From the NCBI GenBank assembly GCA_017546585.1, contig JAFYWC010000156.1:1-36279 (forward strand): a stretch of DNA of 36,279 nt, in the 5' to 3' direction. Shown here in pieces: positions 17,729-25,098 of this stretch (its first letter is position 1; each line of letters begins with the position of its first letter). This stretch comes from Bacteroidales bacterium (GTDB lineage Bacteria; Bacteroidota; Bacteroidia; Bacteroidales; UBA932). The position numbers were made by a program, and so were the translations under genes. Below the pieces are notes generated by a model, which was given only the letters and a program-made list of their open reading frames with translations, was not told the origin of the DNA and ran no database searches.

Positions 17729-19138
17729 ATGAAGAAGCTTTTCCTTTCTGCGGCTCTTGTCGCTTTGACATCAATGGTGCTTTCTGCCCAGAAGCCTGCC
17801 GGCGTTGCGGACGGAGGCATTTCGCCTGAGCTGCTTGACAAGATCAGCGCAGCGTACGAGGACAATGCATACGACAAGGCGATCAGCAATGCGCTTGCAG
17901 GTACGTCTATCGCGACATTGGCTATCAATGCGGACAATGCCGCTATGATCGACACCCACTTCTCTGACAGAGTAAGAACCAAGGGCATCACAGACCAGAA
18001 GTCTTCAGGCCGTTGCTGGCTCTTCACAGGACTCAATGTCCTCAGGGCAAAGATGATCGACAAGTACGGCCTTCCTGGAATGGAGTTCTCTCAGAGCTAC
18101 CTTTTCTTCTATGACCAGCTTGAGAAGGCTAACCTTTTCCTTCAGGGTGTAATCGATACAAGAGAGCTTCCTTTCGAGGACAGAAAGGTTGACTGGCTTT
18201 TCAGCAATCCTCTCAGTGACGGCGGTCAGTTCACAGGTGTTTCAAACCTTATTTGTAAATATGGCGTCGTGCCGGCTGAGGCTATGCCGGAGACATATCA
18301 GGCAAACAATACATCACAGATGGCTAACCTCTTGAAGCTCAAGCTTCGTGAGGACGGTCTCGAGCTTAGAAAGGCCTATGCGAAGGGCAGCAATAAGAAT
18401 GCTCTTCAGAAGATGAAGGTCGCTCAGCTTTCGGAGATCTACCGTATGCTGGCGCTCTGCCTCGGTGAGCCTGTGAAGGAGTTCGAGTGGACAAGATGCG
18501 ACAAGGAGAACAACATCGTAAGCCGCAAGACCTACACTCCTAAGAGCTTCTACGACGAGTTCATCGGCGAAGACCTCGAGAACAACTATGTGATGATTAT
18601 GAACGATCCTTGCCGCGAGTACGGAAAGGTATATGAGATCGATTATGACAGACACGTGTACGACGGTCACAACTGGCTTTACATCAACCTTCCTGTAGAG
18701 CGCATCAAGGAGATGGCAATCGCGTCGATCAAGGATAATGTGGCTATGTACTTCTCTTGCGACGTGGGCAAGTTCATCAACCGCAGCAAAGGCGTGCTTG
18801 ACATCGCCAACTTCGACTATGAGTCTCTTATGGGAGTGAAGTTCGGTATGGACAAGAAGGAGAGAGTACAGACACACGCCAGCGGATCATCTCACGCTAT
18901 GACTCTTATCGCGGTGGACATCGTGGACGGTGAGCCGGTGAAGTGGATGGTAGAGAACAGCTGGGGCCCTGCATCAGGATATAAGGGATGCCTTATTATG
19001 ACTGACGAGTGGTTTGACGAGTATATGTTCCGCCTTGTAGTGGAGAAGAAATATGTTCCTGAGGACATCCTCAAGATGCTTGATCAGACTCCAGAACAGC
19101 TCCCTGCGTGGGATCCGATGTTCTCAATGGAGGAATAA
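17729..19138 (+). CDS. Exported C1B cysteine peptidase (bleomycin hydrolase / PepC-like)
   Basis: The 469-residue papain-fold peptidase belongs to the bleomycin hydrolase / aminopeptidase C group. The catalytic set is complete: Gln90 (oxyanion hole), Cys96 in SSGRCWLF, His389 in SSHAMTL and Asn410 in VENSWG. Unlike cytosolic PepC of other phyla, it begins with a signal peptide (residues 1-20, MKKLFLSAALVALTSMVLSA, before Gln), so it probably acts in the periplasm or at the cell surface, which is common in Bacteroidales. Characterised relatives are homo-hexamers with aminopeptidase activity. It is 11 bases after hisS and probably shares its transcript. No terminator is visible before the tRNA promoter at 19182. 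Confidence 0.93.
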   Translation: MKKLFLSAALVALTSMVLSAQKPAGVADGGISPELLDKISAAYEDNAYDKAISNALAGTSIATLAINADNAAMIDTHFSDRVRTKGITDQKSSGRCWLFTGLNVLRAKMIDKYGLPGMEFSQSYLFFYDQLEKANLFLQGVIDTRELPFEDRKVDWLFSNPLSDGGQFTGVSNLICKYGVVPAEAMPETYQANNTSQMANLLKLKLREDGLELRKAYAKGSNKNALQKMKVAQLSEIYRMLALCLGEPVKEFEWTRCDKENNIVSRKTYTPKSFYDEFIGEDLENNYVMIMNDPCREYGKVYEIDYDRHVYDGHNWLYINLPVERIKEMAIASIKDNVAMYFSCDVGKFINRSKGVLDIANFDYESLMGVKFGMDKKERVQTHASGSSHAMTLIAVDIVDGEPVKWMVENSWGPASGYKGCLIMTDEWFDEYMFRLVVEKKYVPEDILKMLDQTPEQLPAWDPMFSMEE

Positions 19139-19181
19139 ATGCAGATTTTTGACGATTTTTTTGAAAATTTTTGCGAAAAAA

Positions 19182-19212
19182 TTTGGAGTTTTAAAAATTG
19201 TCCGTATATTTG
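19182..19212 (+). promoter_or_regulatory. Consensus promoter of the initiator tRNA
   Basis: TTTG (19182-19185), a 19-base spacer and TATATTTG (19205-19212) form an exact Bacteroidota consensus, ending 11 bases before the tRNA 5' end. This argues that the tRNA gene is transcribed and not a remnant. Confidence 0.85.
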
Positions 19213-19223
19213 CAGTCCAATAT

Positions 19224-19300
<77 letters not shown>

Positions 19301-19303
19301 GTT

Positions 19304-19346
19304 CGCGTAACTCCTCAAAACTCAGAGAGTTACGCGATTTTTCTTT
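19304..19346 (+). terminator. Intrinsic terminator after the initiator tRNA
   Basis: A ten-base perfect stem (CGCGTAACTC at 19304-19313 with GAGTTACGCG at 19327-19336), loop of 13 bases, then ATTTTTCTTT. It lies 8 bases past the tRNA end, on the prophage side of the junction, so the phage supplies the tRNA terminator. Confidence 0.88.
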
Positions 19347-19353
19347 AGAAGAG

Positions 19354-19371
19354 TGTGACAAAATTGTGACA
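19354..19371 (+). repeat. Two direct TGTGACA repeats upstream of the integrase gene
   Basis: TGTGACA occurs at 19354-19360 and 19365-19371, an 11-base period (one helical turn), between the tRNA terminator and the integrase start. It could be an arm-type recombinase site or an operator for a phage regulator; the sequence alone does not decide. Confidence 0.45.
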
Positions 19372-19419
19372 CAATGTGCAACTGAGACGAAACCCCGAAA
19401 GGCTTCGCCTCAAAAAAAA

Positions 19420-20592
19420 ATGCCTGTTCAGAAAACAAACTCCCTGAGAGGAGTTCTGGGATATATCCCAGCAAAGCTCGTTACCGGAAAACGATGGTTC
19501 GTCGAATTCTATGCATACGATCCGGAATTGCTCAAGCTGCATAGGAAACGCATCTCCGTAAAGAAACTCAAGCCGACATCCCTGAGGCGTGAATACGCAA
19601 ATGAACTCATCGTCGAGATAAACGACCAGCTCCGCAAGGGATGGAACCCATTCGTCGCACAGCTCAATCCGAAGCAGTGCACCCCTTTCGATTCTGCCGT
19701 CGAGCAGTATTTCCGCTATATCTACAAGCTTACTCAGGAGGACGTGCTGAGAGCGAAGACCTACAACGGATACGTCTCCTGTATGAACATCTTCAGACAG
19801 TGGATCAAGGAACAGCAGAAGAAACTCGTCTACACCTATCAGTTCAAGAAGGATCTCATCGATGACTTTCTCGATTACCTCTGGCTCATCGAGGGGAAGA
19901 GCGCCAGGACACGAGACAACTATCTCGCATGGATCAGGACATTCGCCAGATATCTGCTCGAGAAGGAACTCATATCCGAAGACCCGACATCCGGCATCAC
20001 AATGGTGCAGGGTAAACGCAAGGTCGAAAAGAACAGGACGGTCATACCGAAGTCCGAGATGATTGCCCTGAAGGATTACCTCGAAGAGAACGACAGGCAT
20101 TTCCTCCTCGCCTGCTATATCCTGTACTATTGCTTCATACGTCCAAAGGAGATGTCATACATACGCCTGGCGGACATCTCCATCAAGAAGGGCATCATTG
20201 TCGTTCACGGGGAATTCGCGAAGAACAGGAAAGGGGATACTGTCACGCTCCCGGACTGTGTCATCCGGCTCATGCTCGACCTTGACGTGTTCTCCGTTCC
20301 GGATGACAACTATCTGTTCAGCGATGGATGCAGGCCGGGGGAGACCTACCGCAGCCCGAAGATGTTCACGGACAGATGGACGGCACTGCGCAAGGCGTTC
20401 AAATGGCCGGACACCTACAAGTTCTATTCGCTGAAGGATACAGGCATCACGGATATGATCTCCGACAGCACGGACATGATAGCTGTGCGCGACCAGGCAC
20501 GCCATAGCTCTCTGGAAATGACGGACAAATATACCCCTTTGTGGGCAAAGGAGGCGAATGAGAAGATCCGACATAGACAGTCATACTTCTAA
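19420..20592 (+). CDS. int: Tyrosine recombinase (prophage integrase)
   Basis: The 390-residue recombinase has an N-terminal arm/SAM-like core-binding part (about residues 85-190) and a catalytic domain (about 205-385). Catalytic positions are Arg241 (CFIRPKE), the YSLKD segment at 336-340 in place of the usual HxxR, His362 in ARHSSLEMTDKYT and the nucleophile Tyr371. The SLKDTGI variant is typical of Bacteroidota phage integrases. I start at 19420 because the longer frame to 19276 runs through the tRNA and its terminator; the chosen ATG follows a run of nine A. It reads convergently with all later prophage genes, meeting them at the hairpin at 20611-20640. It should catalyse integration at tRNA-fMet. 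Confidence 0.93.
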   Translation: MPVQKTNSLRGVLGYIPAKLVTGKRWFVEFYAYDPELLKLHRKRISVKKLKPTSLRREYANELIVEINDQLRKGWNPFVAQLNPKQCTPFDSAVEQYFRYIYKLTQEDVLRAKTYNGYVSCMNIFRQWIKEQQKKLVYTYQFKKDLIDDFLDYLWLIEGKSARTRDNYLAWIRTFARYLLEKELISEDPTSGITMVQGKRKVEKNRTVIPKSEMIALKDYLEENDRHFLLACYILYYCFIRPKEMSYIRLADISIKKGIIVVHGEFAKNRKGDTVTLPDCVIRLMLDLDVFSVPDDNYLFSDGCRPGETYRSPKMFTDRWTALRKAFKWPDTYKFYSLKDTGITDMISDSTDMIAVRDQARHSSLEMTDKYTPLWAKEANEKIRHRQSYF

Positions 20593-20610
20593 CACATGCC
20601 TGAAAAGCAA

Positions 20611-20640
20611 GGAAACGGAGTGCAAGTGTACTCCGTTTCC
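20611..20640. terminator. Bidirectional terminator between int and the late operon
   Basis: An 11-base perfect stem (GGAAACGGAGT at 20611-20621 with ACTCCGTTTCC at 20630-20640) and an 8-base loop lie between the convergent integrase and thymidylate-synthase-like genes. The minus-strand side is followed by a T-rich stretch. Confidence 0.75.
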
Positions 20641-20730
20641 CGATGCGGCTGGACATCAGCCATTTGAGCAGCACCAAGCACAGCACTTTTTCTGCGGTGG
20701 GGAGGGTGCAGGGAGTGTGCTGCCGCAGTG

Positions 20731-21369
20731 CTATACGTTCAGCTCGAACTTCACGTCGTGCTCTCCGGACAGAAGCTGCACAGTCCTGGCCTTGTTGCTC
20801 TCGTAGATGTGGACGTTGCCGAGGTGTATCGTGATGGACTCGAGAGGAAGGTCTATCTGTCTGGCCATGAGATACAGATGGTAGATGTCGGCCGGAAGCC
20901 CGAGGTTGGCGTCGGAGCTGCGCTGGTAGGCCGAAATAACGAGCCTGCCGTGGTCGATCTGGAACTGCACCAGGCTGAGGCACGGCGCCTGGTTGCTCTC
21001 GGCGTCGGTGGATCCGAGGAACAGCACGTAGTTCTTGCTGTTTCGCTTCTCCCTGTTGATCCTGGATATCAGTGCAGGCAGCTTCTCGAGGTAGGTAGGG
21101 TACGAGTTGACGAGGATGGGCCCGCAGTAGTCCCACCAGGAGATGCCAGCCTCCCTGTATCTTTCGGTAAGGCGTTCGCCTGAGGTGAAGAGCTCGAGTT
21201 CCTTCTTGAGCTTCTTCCTTGCGATCGGGTGGCTCTCGAAGATGTCGAGGAGGTCCGCCGGGGTGAGCGTAAGGTCCTTGTTGAGAAGATAGGTGATGTC
21301 ACCCTTCTTGTTGGTCTGCGTCCTGCCGTTTCTCAGGACTTCATCAAGCAGTTGATAGTACTTGTTCAT
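20731..21369 (-). CDS. Thymidylate synthase / dCMP hydroxymethylase family protein
   Basis: The 212 residues show the C-terminal two-thirds of the ThyA fold. Catalytic Cys130 lies in NQAPCLSLVQFQID, the phosphate/folate motif YQRSSD at 148-153, LGLPADI at 156-162 and GNVHIY with His187 and Tyr189. The N-terminal NGRTQTNKKGDITYLL matches the ThyA NG..DRTGT region, but Lys replaces the phosphate-binding Arg. At the position of E. coli Asn177, which selects dUMP, this protein has Asp161; T4 dCMP hydroxymethylase also has Asp there. It is shorter than the 264-residue E. coli enzyme, mainly between the N-terminus and Cys130. A role in making a modified phage nucleotide is therefore possible. It is the last gene of the leftward phage block. 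Confidence 0.8.
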   Translation of the reverse strand: MNKYYQLLDEVLRNGRTQTNKKGDITYLLNKDLTLTPADLLDIFESHPIARKKLKKELELFTSGERLTERYREAGISWWDYCGPILVNSYPTYLEKLPALISRINREKRNSKNYVLFLGSTDAESNQAPCLSLVQFQIDHGRLVISAYQRSSDANLGLPADIYHLYLMARQIDLPLESITIHLGNVHIYESNKARTVQLLSGEHDVKFELNV

Positions 21370-21379
21370 GACTGTTGGA

Positions 21380-21410
21380 TTTGATAGTTAAACAAAAGAT
21401 TGTACCTTTG
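21380..21410 (+). promoter_or_regulatory. Consensus Bacteroidota promoter facing the structured element
   Basis: TTTG (21380-21383), a 19-base spacer and TACCTTTG (21403-21410) match the consensus exactly. It reads rightward, against all neighbouring late genes, and the only thing immediately downstream is the inverted-repeat element at 21413-21534. Confidence 0.75.
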
Positions 21411-21412
21411 CG

Positions 21413-21534
21413 CATCTCACCACCACAATATGGTAAAAAAGCGAGACTGCGCGGAGGAGCCTTTCAGCCCCGGACCGGCGCGGTGTCGCTTTTTTTAGTG
21501 GTAGGTGAGATGATCATTAAAACGGTTCGGGGCT
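21413..21534 (+). ncRNA. Candidate structured small RNA (nested stems plus possible pseudoknot)
   Basis: Directly after the consensus promoter, an outer stem pairs 21413-21421 (CATCTCACC) with 21504-21512 (GGTGAGATG) and continues 21422-21426 with 21498-21502. An inner stem pairs 21435-21444 (AAAAAAGCGA) with 21486-21495, extended by 21448-21452 with 21478-21482. The loop segment 21466-21477 (AGCCCCGGACCG) can pair over 12 positions, one G-U, with 21523-21534 outside the outer stem, which would be an H-type pseudoknot. A 22-codon frame (21430-21498, ATG to TAG) spans the inner stem; it has no visible ribosome site, and I do not call it a gene. The inner stem with flanking A and T runs could alternatively act as a two-way terminator. 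No known RNA family is recognised. Confidence 0.5.
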
Positions 21535-21552
21535 TTATCGTGCCCTTACCTG

Positions 21553-22176
21553 TCAGAATCTGCATATCTGCAGCTTGAGTGTGCCCCGTATCAGGAACGA
21601 AGGCGTACGGGCTTCAGCGCCCGGAGGACGTTCCCACTGTATGCCAGGGGTGATCCCGAAGGAGAACGCTTTTCTTGTATAGCTGAGTTCGAGCCCGGCG
21701 AACGGGAGGATGTCTTCCGGGCGGAGCCCTCCTGCCGTGACGCTGCCGACAGCGGAGAGCGCCCAGCCGGGTTGCACCGCGTTCCGGACTTCAGTATGGG
21801 TGACCTGCCTCTCCGGCCATATTATGCCTACATGCTCGAGCATCGGTTCCACCCCAGACACCCTGATGTCATATGCCGCCCCGTTTGGCAGGGTGTCACG
21901 CCAGACGCGTGTCTCGGGAACTATCTCTACCGCGCTGCTGTCCTCTGCAGGACGGAGGGAGGATTTGGGGATGATGACCGGAGGGACTGAATCCGGGGCC
22001 GGTATGATTTCCGCAGGAGGAGGGATGTCGTCGGTCTGCGCCTCCTTCCAGAGATAGACGGTGTCCCTCTGCTGGACCGTGTCACGTTCAAACAGTCCGC
22101 GCTGGACAAACATCCCCGCAAGGAAGAAGCACCCCAGGAACAGGAGGGAAAGTCCCGTCTTTATCAATGAGCTCAT
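21553..22176 (-). CDS. Phage membrane-anchored periplasmic protein (DUF6808-like)
   Basis: The 207-residue protein has one N-terminal transmembrane segment (about residues 8-26), then a proline-rich stretch (about 50-75) and a C-terminal part without clear motif. Layout and position resemble the DUF6808 proteins of Bacteroidales phages, recalled from family knowledge and not checked. It starts in a 4-base ATGA overlap with the 228-residue gene upstream, so the two are translationally coupled. With the holin-like gene it forms a three-gene membrane cassette where lysis genes usually lie; a spanin-like role is possible but unproven. Confidence 0.6.
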   Translation of the reverse strand: MSSLIKTGLSLLFLGCFFLAGMFVQRGLFERDTVQQRDTVYLWKEAQTDDIPPPAEIIPAPDSVPPVIIPKSSLRPAEDSSAVEIVPETRVWRDTLPNGAAYDIRVSGVEPMLEHVGIIWPERQVTHTEVRNAVQPGWALSAVGSVTAGGLRPEDILPFAGLELSYTRKAFSFGITPGIQWERPPGAEARTPSFLIRGTLKLQICRF

Positions 22177-22859
22177 CCCCGTCTGACCTCTACGAGTACG
22201 CCAAGCTTCAGGGCGGTGTTCTCCATCCGCTTCCTGATGTGAGGACAGTCGTGGTCCACTTCGCCCGTGTATGTGAGGACAAGCAGTCCGACCGGCTTGT
22301 CCACACCCTGCACTACGATCATCGCGCAGTGGGTGACCCCGTTCGACATCATGCGGTACATCAGTGACTTGTCTATGTCCTGCAGACCGCCGATGTCGCC
22401 CGAATAGTAGGTGTTCTCAAAGAGGTGGTTGCTGAACGGGAGAAGGGAAAGCGAGACGTTCTGGTACTGGTCGGCCACCGGCCAGATGTTGTCGGCCAAG
22501 GATTCGCAGGAGGCGCTGGCATGCTCGAACGGGAGTCCTCCGGTGCTGATCTTTCCGTTGTGGAGTTCAAGGAAGATGACTCTGTCCGCCGAGGTCTGCC
22601 CCCTCAGCTGATCGCAGGCAAGCTGTATCTTCGGGTTGGTTTCACGGCGTTTCTCGAGCAGTTCGTCGTGCTCCTTGTCACGGTACCTGTCATAAAGCTC
22701 GAAGATCCTGCTCGGGCTGAATGCGAACCAGCACACATACGAGACGAGGATGAGTGTAAGGAGAGCCTTCATGATCTTCCAGATGCTGTACCTGTCGCAG
22801 ATCTGGAGCACCCTCTCCACCATCGAGAGGGACTGCTCCTGGTTGTTGATGTCTTTCAT
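22173..22859 (-). CDS. Phage protein with one membrane segment and a possible GAF-like domain
   Basis: The 228 residues begin with a short cytoplasmic stretch and one transmembrane segment (about residues 30-48), then a charged helix (about 50-75). The remaining ~150 residues, starting at SADRVIFLELHNG, have the strand and helix rhythm and the xxELHNG motif of GAF-like sensor domains in some phage and plasmid proteins. No catalytic motif is apparent. It lies 12 bases after the holin-like gene and overlaps the next gene by 4 bases. Membrane placement next to a holin suggests a part in lysis timing or superinfection control, which is speculative. Confidence 0.55.
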   Translation of the reverse strand: MKDINNQEQSLSMVERVLQICDRYSIWKIMKALLTLILVSYVCWFAFSPSRIFELYDRYRDKEHDELLEKRRETNPKIQLACDQLRGQTSADRVIFLELHNGKISTGGLPFEHASASCESLADNIWPVADQYQNVSLSLLPFSNHLFENTYYSGDIGGLQDIDKSLMYRMMSNGVTHCAMIVVQGVDKPVGLLVLTYTGEVDHDCPHIRKRMENTALKLGVLVEVRRG

Positions 22860-22871
22860 AGCAAAGGGAGG

Positions 22872-23189
22872 TTAAGAAGCGGAAAAGATACTGAACAGGA
22901 TGAGGAGCAGCAGGCATATGTTGGCGAGCAGCATTCCTGCGTTGATGTCTTTCCAGTCCCAGGTGCCGCCCTTGGCCTTGTCCTTGATTTCCATCACCAC
23001 CATCGCGATGAGGGTGGCGACATAGGAACCGAAGATGACGGAAGCCCTGTTCGGTTCCGGAGCCCAGATGCCGATGGAGAATGCCATGACGATGAAGATC
23101 CCCCAACCGGCCATAAGATGCAGCCATCTGTTGGAGGCGACGAACCATTCGTACAGGTTCGAGAAGAATTTCTTGAGGAATGTTTTCAT
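22872..23189 (-). CDS. Holin-like small membrane protein
   Basis: The 105-residue protein has a basic N-terminus (KKFFSN) and three predicted membrane helices (about residues 24-43, 49-67 and 84-104) joined by short charged loops, including a KDKAKGGTWDWKD turn. Size, helix number and late position suit a phage holin; no sequence family is decisive. No peptidoglycan hydrolase gene is adjacent, so the partner endolysin must be elsewhere or unrecognised. It opens the three-gene membrane cassette; a TATGTTTG -7-like element lies at 23217-23224 just upstream. Confidence 0.6.
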   Translation of the reverse strand: MKTFLKKFFSNLYEWFVASNRWLHLMAGWGIFIVMAFSIGIWAPEPNRASVIFGSYVATLIAMVVMEIKDKAKGGTWDWKDINAGMLLANICLLLLILFSIFSAS

Positions 23190-23216
23190 AACAGAGTGTT
23201 TTTAAGTTTAGTGATG

Positions 23217-23224
23217 CAAACATA
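23217..23224 (-). promoter_or_regulatory. Possible -7 element before the holin-like gene
   Basis: TATGTTTG on the minus strand matches TAnnTTTG, 27 bases before the holin-like ATG. No TTTG is found 19 bases upstream, so this is a weak call. Confidence 0.35.
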
Positions 23225-23263
23225 ACTCAAAAGACTCTGCGGTGGTAGGACGGGCGTGAGACC

Positions 23264-24520
23264 CTACAGGAACATTTCAGGCGTCATGAATTCACGGTAT
23301 GACTTGTCCTTCAGCATCCGTCTTGCCTTGGTGTGCGGCTTGTACTTGTGTCTCAGCACCAGCTTGGAATATCCGGAGGCGATGTAGGCATATCTGAACC
23401 AGGCTTTATGAAAGATCCTGCTGCTTTTGACGCGGATTCCGTATGAGTTGCTGTGTATCATCATACCCCAGTAGCTGTTGATGGATGCAACGAATTTCTC
23501 GGCATATTCCTCCGCTTTCCCTTCCTCGGCCATCTTGTTGAAGAAGAATATCTTGTTGTACATATGGCCGACGATCCTGTTGGTTATATAGCGTCTGCCT
23601 GGCTTCAGTATGTAGCCGACGAAAGGGATGCCTTGTGAATGGTGAAGGATCCTCACCTTTCTGGGATGAAGCCTGAGCTTGAGCTGTTCCTGCAGGAATT
23701 CATCCATCCCGTCCCTGAGCTTGAGCAGGGATTCCTTGCTGTCGCTGACGACCCTGCCGTCGTCCATGAACCTGACATAGTTCGGGAACCCTTTCTCGCG
23801 GGTGACGAAATAGTCGAGAGGGGTCAGGTAGAAGTTCGCTTCATCCTGGCTCGAGAGGTTGCCCGGCGCGATCCCGACGTTGTCGTCATTGTGCATCAGG
23901 CTTTTGCTCGGTGGGAGCTTATCCCAGGCAGAACGCGGGGACAGAAAGTCGCAGTTCTTCTGCGGGCACCAGAAGGCTGTCAGCCTGGTGAGCCATATGA
24001 GCACATCCATATCAGGACCTGTATAGCGCCCTCTGATGAAGTCCTCCATCATTTCCCAGAGGATACTCTTGTCGATGCTCATGAAATAGCTGTTGATGTC
24101 ATACAGCAGCACCCAGCAGTCTTTCGTGTATCCCTCGCTGACATCATATATCATCTTCTCGAGCAGATTCGCAGCAGACTGCGGACCTTCATTCTTCCTG
24201 CAGTTCTTCGAAACGCTGCCGAGTTCGTTGAACCAGTCCTCATACAGAGGATCCATACGGAGCTTGATGTAATGGTGGACGATCCTGTCGCGGAATGACG
24301 AGGCTATGATCTCTCGACGGACAGGGTGTGTCACGATGAAGTAGGCACTGCGGTCAGGCTGGTATGTGCCGTTGCACAGATCCTCGTGAAGACGGATGAG
24401 TTCCTCTTCGGCATTCAAAGAAAATTCGATACACTGTTGCTTGCCTTTCTTGTGCCTGGTGCAGTCTTCATATGCTTCCAGGATGTCACTGAAGGGAATG
24501 TCATAGATTCTTTTTTCCAT
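23264..24520 (-). CDS. DGR reverse transcriptase
   Basis: The 418-residue RT copies the template-repeat RNA with errors at adenines. Readable RT blocks are RREIIASSFRDRIVHHYI (residues 69-85), the first catalytic Asp141 in LLYDINSYFMSID, the DGR-type GNLSSQ at 220-225 followed by ANFYLTPLDYFV, and the catalytic FMDD box at 251-254 (YVRFMDDGRVVSD). After this come HPRKVRILHHSQGIPFVGY and a thumb-like C-terminus. GNLSSQ and the absence of RNase H, protease or maturase domains separate it from group II intron, retron and retroviral enzymes. Its ATG immediately follows the last base of the template repeat. Order from upstream is target gene, small gene, avd, TR, RT. Confidence 0.95.
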   Translation of the reverse strand: MEKRIYDIPFSDILEAYEDCTRHKKGKQQCIEFSLNAEEELIRLHEDLCNGTYQPDRSAYFIVTHPVRREIIASSFRDRIVHHYIKLRMDPLYEDWFNELGSVSKNCRKNEGPQSAANLLEKMIYDVSEGYTKDCWVLLYDINSYFMSIDKSILWEMMEDFIRGRYTGPDMDVLIWLTRLTAFWCPQKNCDFLSPRSAWDKLPPSKSLMHNDDNVGIAPGNLSSQDEANFYLTPLDYFVTREKGFPNYVRFMDDGRVVSDSKESLLKLRDGMDEFLQEQLKLRLHPRKVRILHHSQGIPFVGYILKPGRRYITNRIVGHMYNKIFFFNKMAEEGKAEEYAEKFVASINSYWGMMIHSNSYGIRVKSSRIFHKAWFRYAYIASGYSKLVLRHKYKPHTKARRMLKDKSYREFMTPEMFL

Positions 24521-24595
24521 CGCTACAACAGGGGCGACATAGTTGTTGTTGTTCTTGTTGTTGTTGAAGTTGCCATTACCAAAATTGACATACCA
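24521..24595 (-). repeat. DGR template repeat (TR)
   Basis: This 75-bp segment matches the variable repeat at 25574-25648 with five differences (24553, 24559, 24570, 24571, 24586), each an A in the sense strand of the template. It contains 25 sense-strand adenines, mostly in AAC codons, and none of its 50 other bases differ. Its 3' end (TATGTCGCCCCTGTTGTAGC and one more G) is identical in both repeats and is the natural place for the initiation-of-homing site. Similarity stops sharply at both ends. It directly abuts the RT start codon and is in the same reading phase as the RT gene. Confidence 0.95.
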
Positions 24596-24674
24596 AGATG
24601 CCGTCGCTGTCTTAGTTTTAACCAGCTGATGCTGGTGGACGGCCCGATCGAAAAGTCGAATTTCTCACTTCCGG

Positions 24675-25052
24675 TCACCTTGATGGCCGGAACTCCGGAT
24701 TTGAGGACATAGTATGGTTCTTCCACCCGGACATCTGCCTGCCGATCCCGTCAAGTCTGACGATAAGATCCGCACTCTGGTCGCGGGTGATGATATGCCT
24801 TTCTGAACATACCCTGAGAAGAAGCTTCAGTGTACCGAATTTTACGATGAACATATTGATGTAATCCAGGCGGGAGGGCCCGGATGTCATATTTGCGGCT
24901 TGGATGAGTTCGCAGCACTCAAGGCCTGTCATAAAAAGTTTATTCCCGAAGTCGTACTTGTACATCTTCGGGAAATTAGTGCGTAGGTCTTCGACCCTCA
25001 TGAGAAGGTCGAACATATCCTTATAGACCTTGGTTTCTGATGCAATAGCCAT
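24675..25052 (-). CDS. avd: Accessory variability determinant (Avd-like four-helix protein)
   Basis: The 125-residue, largely helical, basic protein has the size and pattern of DGR Avd proteins: VEDLRTNFPKMYKYDFGNKLFMTGLECCELIQAAN (about residues 19-53, quoted in part as FPKMYKYDFG) followed by three more amphipathic helices. In Bordetella phage BPP-1, Avd forms a pentamer that binds the RT and template RNA and is needed for cDNA synthesis. I start at 25052 (MAIASETKVYKDMF); the longer frame to 25106 adds 18 residues unlike the family and overlaps the upstream gene. It ends 79 bases before the template repeat, so that spacer is probably the 5' part of the DGR RNA. Confidence 0.85.
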   Translation of the reverse strand: MAIASETKVYKDMFDLLMRVEDLRTNFPKMYKYDFGNKLFMTGLECCELIQAANMTSGPSRLDYINMFIVKFGTLKLLLRVCSERHIITRDQSADLIVRLDGIGRQMSGWKNHTMSSNPEFRPSR

Positions 25053-25098
25053 AGATGATTGAAGATTCAGCAGTACAAATGTACGGCATTTAATCAAA

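Noticed and set aside
20447..21136. 229-codon open frame on the minus strand
   Set aside because: It overlaps the thymidylate-synthase-like gene in another phase and is rich in Arg, Pro and Gln without structure, while the other phase carries conserved ThyA motifs.
21430..21498. 22-codon frame within the structured element
   Set aside because: Its ends coincide with the inner stem arms, which forces the codons, and there is no ribosome site; it is kept only as an alternative inside the RNA entry.
22425..23225. 266-codon open frame on the plus strand
   Set aside because: It is antisense to the holin-like and 228-residue genes; its composition is that of a complementary-strand shadow.
24640..24674. 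Nine-base match (CCGGAAGTG) between template-flanking and variable-flanking sequence
   Set aside because: It is not collinear with the 75-bp repeat, being 70-80 bases away on one side and adjacent on the other, so it is more likely chance than a longer broken template.
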